This document shows, in pieces, positions 48,022 through 58,217 of a DNA stretch of 64,000 nt. The translations under genes were made by a program, and so were the position numbers. Under the pieces are notes generated by a model. The model saw only the letters and a program-made list of their open reading frames with translations, searched no databases and was not told where the DNA came from. Location: the NCBI GenBank assembly GCA_036346255.1, contig CM070619.1, positions 26,914,342 through 26,978,341 on the forward strand. The letters run 5' to 3'. Every line of letters starts with the position of its first letter. Positions within the stretch are counted from its first letter, which is position 1. The stretch is from Ampelocalamus luodianensis (lineage: Eukaryota; Streptophyta; Magnoliopsida; Poales; Poaceae).

Positions 48022-48105
48022 TCTTACCCATCAAGGTAAGAATGTGCATCGTACTCTGACAATGTACGATCTTTGACAGATCTGATCGCCGCGCCATAAG
48101 CGGCG
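48022..48105. repeat. array of four hairpins in LTR B
   Basis: TCTTACC / GGTAAGA (48022-48041), ATCGTAC / GTACGAT (48048-48070), GATCT / AGATC (48068-48082) and CGCCGC / GCGGCG (48087-48105) follow each other with loops of 5 to 9 bases. All stems are perfect. The array is the counterpart of 40799-40905 and of the differently spelled array at 22588-22703. Confidence 0.75.
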
Positions 48106-49301
48106 ACATCCACAATGCAATGTAATGATATGTTATGAGTGATATGATAATCATAAACCACATATGTGACATCTCATAATGGCACCAACAAGATTAACTT
48201 GTACAACTACCACATAATCATTATGGAAAAATACATCCATGATCCACATTCGGCACATAAAGCAACCATTTCATGGCTACACACAAGATATCCAATGTAA
48301 ATCATTAAATAATAATTACTGTCATCATCTCATATGTAAGTCAACCAACCATGGCATAATACCTCAAAATACGAAACTCATAGGGATTGCAAGTAGTAAG
48401 AACAACCAATTAAGCGTAGTATGCTCTTGCTACAATTACTTGCCTTCCACGATGTGACGCGTTAGCCGCCAAGGTGATACTCCTAAACCTGAGGCTTCAC
48501 CTCCTAAACAAGTGAAATAACTTCAATAAGGTCATAAAATACCCAGCGCTACTAATCGGCATTCTACAATGCTTACTAGACTACTCAGAACGAGTTTACA
48601 AAGTTGAACGCGAACAACAACGTTTGCTGCCATAATCTGATTCTGGACAGCAGCACAGTAAATGACATAACTCATGATCTGGAAGTCAAAAGAGGTAAAC
48701 CCAATTTCTGTAGATTCTTAACTGACTAATCTACAATACTCTAGTTGACACGATACTCCAATTCGGCCAAAAATAGGCTAACCATTGTCTGAACTTACAG
48801 TACGGAATCTGTCTACACAAACGAACAGCAAAACTAAAATGACCATAACTTTTAATTGGTAACTCCGAATTGATCGTTCTTTATCAATCTGAAAAGGTTA
48901 TCGAATTACCTACAATAACCTAGTTGGGTGAACTTTCAGATTCTACCAAATTCCCTTTCAAATTTTAGGAAAAAACCAGACAGATTATTCTCGTCAGATT
49001 TCTGGCAGCAGATACTAAATCGATCATAACTTTTGACTCAGACCTCGAATCGAGTGATCTTCGCGGCTACTGAAAGATAACGACATAACCCACATATCTC
49101 TGGGAGATGGAAACTTAAAATTCAGCCTCTAAACATACGAAAAACCCACGCAAGGTTCTGGACAGAATTGCATCTACTGCAGCCCAACAATTAACCATCA
49201 ATTCTAATCGGTTTTGCATCTAATAAGGATTAAACAGCGGGAGGCATCTCGTTACCCTTGTAGAACCACTAGAAATCGCTGAACCAAACCCCACACCAAC
49301 T

Positions 49302-49355
49302 CTCCTTCTTCTTCTTCTTCTTCTTCTTCTTCTTCTCCTTCTTCTCCTTCTTTCT
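49302..49355. repeat. (CTT)n microsatellite in LTR B
   Basis: About eleven CTT units, longer than in LTR A. The tract lies at the same LTR position as 42075 and 57817. Confidence 0.9.
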
Positions 49356-49717
49356 CCCTCTCTAACTTCTTCCTTGCGCAAGGGCAGCACCTTGGGATAG
49401 GGAGGTGCAGGGGCAGCACCTTGGGAGTGGGGAGGTGCAAGGGGAGGAAGGGAGTCGCCAAGAGGAGGAAGGAGGCGGTGCCAAGTGGGAGGAGAAAAGG
49501 GAAAGAGAGGGGGCTAGGGTTTGGGGGTGGCCCTCCCCTTTGGCCGGCCACCACAAGAAAATGGGCCAAGGCCCAGCCCAAAAATGAGCGAAAACGATAG
49601 AAAAGCCCTCTCTAAGCTGGGTTTGTGGCTGAAAATAAAACTTCCCCGATTAAATTATTCTCACCGATTGATTTTAATTAATCCGATTCTTGACTTTTCA
49701 CACTTCCGAGTATTACA

Positions 49718-51854
49718 ATCTTCCCACCTTAAAAGGATTAGCCTCGAATCCAAATCTCTGCACCACAAGGAACAGAACAACAAGCAAACAAACAACCCAA
49801 ACTAGGGTACTCACCAACCTAAGAGCTCGGTACTTTTCCATAAATGATCCTCCAGCTCCACGTAGCCTCTCTCTCTCGCCAGATTCGTCAAAGGACCTTC
49901 ACATACTTGATGGTCTTATTCCTCAAGACCCGCCCGATGTATCCAAGATACGAACCGGACGACTCTCCACGGTGAGATCTCGCTTCCTTTGTGACTGCTC
50001 CAGTCAATCTTGTGTTCGGATCCCGCAAGTATTTCTCAAAGATACACATGGAAGACATTGTGCACACCACTCAATGAGTTTGGCAACTCCAAGCGATAAG
50101 CCAAACTACCCACCCGCAACCACCGGAAAGGACCGATGTACCGCGGGCTAAGCTTCGGTGGTACCAAACGAACAATACCCTTGGTTGGAGACACGAGAAG
50201 GAGCACAAGGCTACCCACCGCAAACTCCAACTCGGCGCGAACATCCGCGATAGCTCTTTGTCGACTCGAGCAGCCAACAAGTTCTCGACGAACCTCCGCA
50301 CTTTCTCCACGGTCTGAACAAGATCCGGACCAAGCAACGACCTCTCACCCACGCATCCCAACAAAGAGGAAACACACCTCCGACCATACAAAGCCTCGAA
50401 AGGAGGCATCTTGATACTACCGATAACTATTGTTATAAGCTTAACTACGCAAAGCCGATAATCCTCCCAACTACCCTTCCAAGATAGCACGCAAGCACGA
50501 AGCATGTCCTCCGAGTTTGAATGGTCCTCTCGACGACCATCCGTCGAGGTGAAAAGTCTTGAGGAAAGCTGTCGTGCCCAACGCACCAACTCTGCGAGAA
50601 CTTAGAGACGAACTTGGCATCTCGGTCGAAACAATGGACTTGGGTACACCGTGCGGTCTCACCACCTCTCGGATGTACAACGGGCTAGGTCCTGTTGTGT
50701 TGGTCGCTTTTATCGGTATGAAGTGTGCGGACTTGTAAGCCTGTCCACCACGACCCATATTGCATCTCGCCCTCACAGGCGGCAACAACAACCACAAAGT
50801 CCATAGTGATATGCTCCCACTTCCACTCAGGTACCTCCAAGGGCTGCAATAAACCAGCAGGACGTTTGTGCTCAGCCTTTACCTGTTGACAAACGCCACA
50901 GGCAGCGACATATTTAGCAATATCCACCCTCATCCGCTTCCACCAAAAGATTTGTTTAAGATCACGATACATCTTGGTCTCTCCTGGATGTACCGAATAT
51001 GGGGTACGGTGAGCCTCACGAAGAATATCATCCTTCACCGGTGATTTCTGGGGTACACACAGCCGGCCTTTGAATCGAACCGCACCGTGTTCATCCACAC
51101 TAAAATCTCGAACGCCCTCAGAGATCCTTTTCCGCACCTCCAAAGGAGCCGATCGAGTGTTGAGCTTCAAGAACGCGCTCGGGGATGGCGGATCGATGAT
51201 CATTTGTGTCTCTGCGCAGAACCAGTAAGACAGAAAGAAATACCCATCTTCTCAAACTCCGAGGCCAAGGATAACGCTACCTGAGGTACCCCTGTCCTAC
51301 TTAGGGCATCAGCCACCACATTAGCCTTACCAGGGTGATACTGGATAGTCAGGTCATAATCCTTGATTAACTCCAACCACCGCCTCAAATTTAGCTCTCA
51401 GGTGAATATATACTTAAGGCTCTTGTGATCGGTGAAGATATCGCACTGCTCCCCATACAAGTAATGCCTCCAAGACTTGAGCAAACACAATCACGCCAAC
51501 TCAAGATCATGAGTGGGATAATTCGCTCATGAGTCTTCAACTGTCTAGAAGCATAAGCGATTACTCGGCCCTCTTGCATCAGTACACAACCGAGTCCAAT
51601 CCGAGAAGCATCCGTGTACACCGTGAAGCGCTTGCCACTCCCGGGCAAGGATAGAATAGGTGCATTTACCACTTGTTCTTCAAAGTCCGAAACCCCCTCC
51701 AGCGTCCGTCCACACAAAGGAACCCCTTGCGTGAGTCGGGTCATTGGTTTAGCAATGCTAGAAAATCCGCACAAAGCGGTAATACCCGGCAAGACCAAGG
51801 AAACTCCGGATCTCTGACACATTGGTTGGCCTCCGCCACTGAACCACTGCCGCC
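49718..51854 (-). pseudogene. partial gypsy pol (RT end, RNase H, integrase, chromodomain), copy 2
   Basis: It matches 42499-44700 of copy 1. RNase H is at 51822-51391 (VYTDASRIGLGCVLMQEG). The integrase zinc and core region is at 51203-50685 (SVDEHGAVRFKGRLCVPQKS, ACGVCQQVKAEHKRP). The chromodomain lies at about 49990-49840. It stops at the GCCGCCAC of the RT thumb region and joins an LTR tip with an ACTTTT overlap. Gag, protease and most RT are absent. Numerous short losses break all frames outside 50790-51105. Confidence 0.88.
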
Positions 51855-51880
51855 ACTTTTCACACTTCCGGAGTATTACA
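51855..51880 (-). mobile_element. 26-base remnant of the outer 5' LTR
   Basis: ACTTTTCACACTTCCGGAGT then ATTACA equals the last bases of LTRs A and B. It is followed by the CCAAC target duplication. It proves that a third LTR once ended here. Confidence 0.85.
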
Positions 51881-51885
51881 CCAAC
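51881..51885. repeat. target site duplication CCAAC (right)
   Basis: This is the partner of 40186-40190, directly outside the LTR remnant, at the resumption of the copia LTR. Confidence 0.85.
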
Positions 51886-52194
51886 CCCATGTTCTCTAAC
51901 ATGTGTTCACATTATTGATTCGATATCCCTATATCCATGACCGGTGAAATATGATCATCAATCAATACATGTACTGGTCGTAGGGTCACTGGTGTTCCGA
52001 TCAGTGACATTCGACCAGGGATACTTTTAGAACGACACCATATAAGTCGAAGAGTTTCACCAACAAGTCACATACTCGTTGATCTTCAAAACTAACGATT
52101 CATTCAAGGAACAGAATAACATTTATTCAAGAAATCATAAACATAGACGTGATACAATCATCTCTATGATTGCCTCCAGGGCATATCACCAACA
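51886..52194 (-). mobile_element. copia LTR, right part
   Basis: It continues the LTR begun at 39826 and ends GCATATCACCAACA, so in element orientation it starts TGTTGGTGATATGCCC. This is an Angela/Tork-like LTR start (resemblance only). A PPT and copia RNase H follow directly. Confidence 0.8.
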
Positions 52195-52212
52195 ATCTCC
52201 TACTTGCACTAG
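52195..52212 (-). other. copia polypurine tract
   Basis: On the minus strand: AGTGCAAGTAGGAGAT directly before the LTR start TGTTGG. Confidence 0.65.
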
Positions 52213-54214
52213 AGTCAATCATATAGGTATCGAATGCCCATAGCTCTTGTGCGCCTCATGTTTAGGTTGCGGAGAGGCTTTGTCAACGGATCAGTAATAT
52301 TAATATCCGTGTGCACTTTACAAATCTTCACATCACCTCTCTCAACGATCTCACGAATAATGTGATATCGCCGAAGTATGTGCTTGGACCTTTGATGCGA
52401 TCTAGGCTCCTTTGCTTGTGCAATGGCTCCACTATTATCACAATAGAGATCCATTGGACCGAAGCACTGAAACCACACCCACTCATTAATGAACTTTTAA
52501 CCCAAACGACCTCCTTTGCGCCTTCTCAAGCCGCAATGTACTCAACCTCTGTTGTAGAATCGCAACCGCTCCTCGCTTGGAACTTTTCTAGCTTACTGCT
52601 CCTTTATTAAGACAAAACACAAACCCTGATTGTGATCTAAAATCATCCTTGTCGGTTTGGAAGCTAGCATCGGTGTAACCATTTACGACCAGCTCTTCCT
52701 CACCACCAAATACAAGGAATGCATCCTTAGTCCTTCTCAAGTACTTAAGATATTCTTGATCGCTATCCAATGACTTTCACCGATCTCGATCGATATCCGT
52801 CAGAACACTTAGAGCATATGACACATCTGGTCGTGTACACAGCATGGCATACATGATAGATCCTATAGCCGAAACATATGGAATTCTACTCATTTTTCTC
52901 GCTCATCAGTGGTCGTAGGGCACTGAGTCTTGCTAAGATTAACACCATGTGACATGGGCAAGAAACCCTTTTTGGAATCTTGCAAGTTGAACCGTTTCAA
53001 CACCTTGTCATTGTACATGTCTTGGCTTAATCCAATTAGCCTCTTAGATCTATCTCTATAGATCCTTATACCAAGAATATATGTTGCATCTCCTAAATCT
53101 TTCATTGAGAAACTATTTCTTAATGAAGTTTTAATAGATTCAAGCATTGGAATATCATTTCCGACCAGTAGTATGTCATCCACATACAAGATCAGAAACA
53201 CAATCTTGCTCACACTAACCCTTTGATGAAGTCAAACCCTTTGACCACTTGATCAAAACGAATGTTCCAACTCCGAGATGCTTGCTTTAATCCATAGATG
53301 GACTTCTTAAGCTTGCATAACTTTCTAGCTTCCTTTGGATCGACAAACCCTCAGTCGTGTCATGTACACATCCTCACTTAGGTTTCCATTTAGAAAGCGT
53401 TTTGACATCCATCCGCCATATCTCATAATCGAAATATGCAAAGAATAGCTAGAATGATCCGGATAGACTTAAGCGTGGCGACGCGGAGAGAAGGTTTCAT
53501 CATAATCAACACCTTGAATTTGCTTGAAACCCTTCGCAACTAGTTGTGCCTTATGAATGTGAATATTTCCATCCATATCTATCTTTTTCTTAAAAATCCA
53601 CTTGCACTCAATGGTTTTAACACCATCAGGTGCATCAACCAAGTTCCAAACTTGATTGTCATGCATGGACTTTATTTCAGATCTCATGACCTCAAGCCAT
53701 GATTCAGAGTCTAGGTCTACCATCGCTTCCGAATAAGTATTAGGCTCATCATTATTCAATAATAAAATGTCATGCCCATACCTTATAGGCAATTGACGTG
53801 GCTTTTAGATCTACGTGGTGATGCTTCATCTACTGTGTTCAACAACATTTTGTTCATCCTGTAGAGACTCAGTAGGAGTTGAAACATTTTCGGGTGTTTC
53901 CCGAATTTCTTCGAGTTGCACCTTACTCCCACTGACTCCTTTGGAAAGAAACTCTTTTTCCAAGAAGACACCATTACGAGCAACAAACACTTTGTTTTTA
54001 TCCCGCTTATAAAAATAATATCCTTTAGTTTCCTTAGGATACCCCACAAAGAAGCACTTATCGGACTTGGGTGTGAGTTTATCGACGTCAAACATTTGAC
54101 ATATGCCTCACAACCCCATACCCTAAGAAAAGACAAACCGACACTTCTGGTCCATATCTCATATGACGCCTTCTCTACGCTTTTTTGATGGAATTAAAGT
54201 GAAAGCCGTTGTTA
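52213..54214 (-). pseudogene. copia pol: integrase end, RT and RNase H (5' truncated)
   Basis: Minus-strand order: integrase C-terminus (MSFLRVWGCEAYVK, 54136-; KCFFVGYPKETKGYYFY, 54095-53826), then the RT start (MVDLDSESWLEVMRSEIKSM, IECKWIFKKKIDMDG, KAQLVAKGFKQIQGVDYDET; 53792-53469). The RT palm follows (FLILYVDDILLVGNDI, catalytic YVDD; 53213-52890) and then RNase H (GYTDASFQTDKDD, 52770-; LYCDNSGAIAQAKEP and HILRRYHIIREI, 52478-52215). The order IN-RT-RNase H defines copia. The element is cut within integrase at 54214, where Tat RT sequence starts. Frames are long, with about five breaks. Confidence 0.9.
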
Positions 54215-54444
54215 GTATCTTCTTTACTCATATTAACTGGTGGTACCCGAGTAAGCATCTAAAAACTTAATAACTCACACTGGAAGTAGAGTCTACAAGT
54301 TGATCAATGCGAGGAAGGGAAAGTCATCCGGACAAGCTTTATTAAGATCTGTAAAGTAAATACACATTCGCCACTTTCCATTGGCTTTTCTAACCATTAC
54401 AGATTGGCAAGCCACTGGTGGTCGACTTCACAAATAAACTAATG
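54215..54444 (-). pseudogene. Tat-type RT fragment, second copy
   Basis: It repeats 38387-38630 with single-base losses (for example CTGGTGGTACCC for CTGGTGGTACCCC). It contains the same Tat RT/copia leader junction near 54440, which marks it as a duplicate of that region rather than an independent insertion. Confidence 0.85.
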
Positions 54445-55607
54445 TCAAGACTATGCAAAGATTCAACACTATGTTTATGAAAGATCTTCTATTAATCAGC
54501 TTATCGCTGGTTATGTTCGACCATTCTACGACCTCGCCGTATCACCATACGACATGTCCGAATCGGTCAGATCACCAAATCCACCAAATGGTCGAACTTA
54601 ACTTAACAATAAATAACAAAAGATACTCCCACTATAAACCATGTTTCTCAAACAACATATAGTGAGTCGAAGATCCGTAAGTCATTAAGTTCTAGTGAGC
54701 TTTGACATCACCTAGAAACCTAGTGATTTAAGGTAGGCAACCTCTGCCAATCATATCGCATATGACTCTTGTTTGTTGGATGGCATCTTGATGCCCCTGG
54801 CCACCAACACCATGCCTTAAGGCCCAAAACTATTTTGATAGCCTTGTCAAGTCAAACCAACACTATGCATGTGGGTGTCCGACACCCAACCATCTTATTA
54901 AGATAGTTAATGGCACCTACTTTTGTAGACCCGCCAATTAACGCATCAAAATTGTGATAGGTGCAGAATTGGAAAGGCATTAATTTTACTTAATTTTTTT
55001 GAGGATACTATTCTATCATGTCAAAAACATCTAATGATAAAACATGATTACATAGCATAACAGGAATAAACATAAGTATTCACAGACAATCAAATTAAAC
55101 TGTGAAATAGTATAGCCCTTAACATGTCGATCTCTATCAAGATGCTCCTGTTTCTCCACCACCATGCTTGAAGTCTCTCGACCGCATTCATCTACTAATC
55201 ATTTACTCCTAAAAGCTAGTAAAAATTACATAGGATAATTTCAAGCATCACAAGTCGGCACGAGCCGTTATACATAATATGTAGCTCGATGGTTATCTCA
55301 ATGATGACACAAGCCATGAAAATCCAATCATGCATCACATACACAATAGGCCATACTATTCACATTAAACCCTGCAAAAACAAGTTATGCATAGAATCCA
55401 ATTCTAATGGGCAACATGAACACAGCTATCTATAACGCATGGTACGAAAACCCATCACGGCGGTCAAAGATCGATCCTATTGACTAGTGCCTAGATCGTT
55501 TCATCCATATGAACCAATCTAGGCTATCGACCAAACCAGAATAGATCCATCTACTACCGCCACATATCCAATATATGCGACCGATCTAGATAAAAACTAT
55601 GCAGGAT
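54445..55607 (-). other. copia leader, second copy
   Basis: This is the counterpart of 38631-39811 with few substitutions and many small indels. No coding signal is seen. Confidence 0.7.
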
Positions 55608-55620
55608 GGCTCGATACATC

Positions 55621-55969
55621 AGAGGGATACGGTAGGCTACGCTAGCAATAGATTCAAATTTTCTACCACTAGTGGCATGGCCATGCACTTTCTTTATCCG
55701 ATCACTTCGAGGCCCGAGACATCTCTCCCTATGTTAGGAGGGGCAAATCCCATATCCGACCAAATACATACCTCCGCATGTTTCATAGCATACCGAAGCT
55801 ACCTTTATAACTACCTGCCATTAGTGCAAGCTAAACCCCTAAGAGTGCACATGTAGGGAAACATGTTGATCTCGTGTCTAAGGATTATACATCATCATTG
55901 CTTGAGACCAACTAATGACACATAGAATCATAACAATCTCTATAGTGTCTCAAGGTGGGTCAATCCAAT
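55621..55969 (-). mobile_element. copia LTR left part, second copy
   Basis: This is the counterpart of 39826-40190. It is again interrupted by the gypsy LTR, at the same base, with CCAAT in place of CCAAC. The PBS at 55608-55616 and the LTR start are damaged by short losses. Confidence 0.75.
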
Positions 55970-58217
55970 TGTAACACCCTAGACCAACATTACTCGATAT
56001 TACTTAACCACTTACTACCAGCCAATAATTTCATAAGAATATAAAATTTCTGAAAGAACTCTAGGCAAGAATCAATGCGGAAGCATAAACCACTATGGGA
56101 ATAAAGATAACAAAGAATAAGTTCAATAATTAAACAACCTCTAGCAGTTCAATCCAAGTGTAGTCCACAAATGCATCAATAAATAATTCAACAGATCACT
56201 CGTGAATAGCTAGTCAATAGGCTAAATTCCTCTCAACTTTATTACAAAGATGAAACTATGAATTGAGTGCATCATTGTAGTGCCGCTCACCCATCCCAGA
56301 ATGCTTAAGAATCACCTGAAAGGGAAAGAAACAACAAGAATGAGATAAAATCTCAGCAAGTAAGTTGCATAACAAAGTTAATCAATTGACAAGCAAGCTA
56401 CAACACAAAGTTATAATATTGCATGACCACAACCACGATCCACTATCTCATTCAATAAACCACATGGAATAGCATGAGTCCTATCTCATAAGAATTCAAC
56501 CATTGACAAAAGAATGCAGGTTCTCCATCCACAATGCTTAATGCAAATGCATGCCATGCTCCACTACTCTTACCCATCAAGGTAAGAATGTGCATCGTAT
56601 TACGGCAATGTACGATGTCAGACTGGTGATTTGCCATGCCATGCTATGACATCCACAATGCAATGTAATGATATGTTATGAGTGATATGATAATCATAAA
56701 CCACATGTGACATCTCATAATGGCAACAAGATTAACTTGTACAACTACCACATAATCATTATGGAAAAATACATCCATGATCCACATTCGCACATAAAGC
56801 AACCATTTCATGGCTACACACAAGATATCCAATGTAAATCATTAAATAATATTACTATCATCTCATATGTAAGTCAACCAACCATGGCATAATACCAAAA
56901 TACTAAACTCATAGGGATTGCAAGTAGTAAGAACAACCAATTAAACGGTAGTAACATCGCTACAATTACTTGCCTTCCACGATGTGACGCTAGAATGCCA
57001 AGGTGATACTCCTAAACCTGAGGCTTCACCTCCTAAACAAGTGAAATAACTTCAATAAGGTCATAAATACCCAGCGCTACTAATCGGCATTCTACAATGC
57101 TTACTAGACTACTCGAACGAGTTTACAAAGTTGAACGCGAACAACAACGCTTGCTGCCATAATCTGATTCTGGACAGCAGCACGGTAAATGACATAACTC
57201 ATGATCTGGAAGTCAAAAGAGGTAAACCCAATTTCTGTAGATTCTTAACTGACTAATCTACAATACTCTAGTTGACACGACTCCAATTCGGCCAAAAAAT
57301 AGGCTAACCATTGTCTGAACTTACAGTACGGAATCTGTCTACACAAACGAACAGCAAACTAAAATGACCATAACTTTTAATTGGTAACCTGAATTGATCG
57401 TTCTTTATCAATCTGAAAAGGTTATCGAATTACCTACAATAACCTAGTTGGGTGAACTTTCAGATTCTACCAAATTCCTTTCAAATTTTAGGAAAACCAG
57501 ACAGATTATTCTCGTCAGATTTCTGGCAGCAGATACTAAATCGATCATAACTTTTGACTCAGACCTCGAATCGAGTGATCTTCGCGGCTACTGAAAGATA
57601 ACGACATAACCCACATATCTCTAGGAGATGGAAACTTAAAATTCAGCCTCATACGAAAAACCCACGCAAGGTTCTGGACAGAATTGCATCTACTGCAGCC
57701 CAACAATTAACCATCAATTCTAATCGGTTTTGCATCTAATAAGGATTAAACAGCGGGAGGCATCAGTTACCCTTGTAGAACCACTAGAAATCGCTGAACC
57801 AAACCCCACACCAACTCTCCTTCTTCTTCTTCTCTTCTTCTTCTTCTCTTCTTCTCTTCTCCTTCTTTCTCCCTCTCTAACTTCTTCCTTGCAAGGCACC
57901 TTGGGATAGGGAGGCAGGGGCAGCACCTTGGGAGTGGGGAGGTGCGGGAGGAAGGGGAGTCGCCAAGAGGAGGAAGGAGGGCATGCTGGTGGGAGGAGAA
58001 AAGGGGAAAGAGAGGGGGTTGGTTTGGGAGGTGGCCCTCCCTTGGCCACACCACAAGAAAATGGCCAAGGCCCAGCCCCAAAAATGAAGCTTAAACGAGA
58101 AAGCCCTCTCTAAGTCGGGTTTGACGAACCGAAAATAAAACTTCCGATTAAATTATTATTCTCACCGATTGATTTTAATTAATCCGATTCTTGACTTTTC
58201 ACACTCCGAGTATTACA
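55970..58217 (-). mobile_element. gypsy 3' LTR C (~2.25 kb)
   Basis: It runs TGTAACACCCT to TATTACA. The sequence is that of LTRs A and B, about 60 bases shorter through scattered losses. A PPT and integrase follow at 58218. Confidence 0.92.
57817..57875. repeat. (CTT)n microsatellite in LTR C
   Basis: The CTT tract is broken by single-base losses into CTTCTTCTTCTTCTCTTC blocks. It stands at the LTR position equal to 42075. Confidence 0.85.

Larger units (their letters stand above)
47418..49717 (-). mobile_element. gypsy LTR B (~2.3 kb), shared by two tandem internal regions
   Basis: It runs TGTAACACCC to TATTACA on the plus strand. On its left is the PBS of copy 1, so it is that copy's 5' LTR; on its right is a PPT and the integrase end of the partial internal region, so it is that copy's 3' LTR as well. 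It differs from LTR A mainly by short indels. Confidence 0.92.
40191..51880 (-). mobile_element. recombinant Tekay-type gypsy: LTR-internal-LTR-partial internal-LTR remnant
   Basis: In plus-strand order it holds LTR (40191-42498), full internal region (42499-47417), LTR (47418-49717), partial internal region (49718-51854) and about 26 bases of LTR terminus (51855-51880). The whole is bounded by CCAAC direct repeats and lies inside a copia LTR. Tandem elements sharing the middle LTR arise by unequal recombination. The last internal region then lost its gag, PR, most of RT and the outer LTR in a deletion that left only the LTR tip. Confidence 0.85.
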
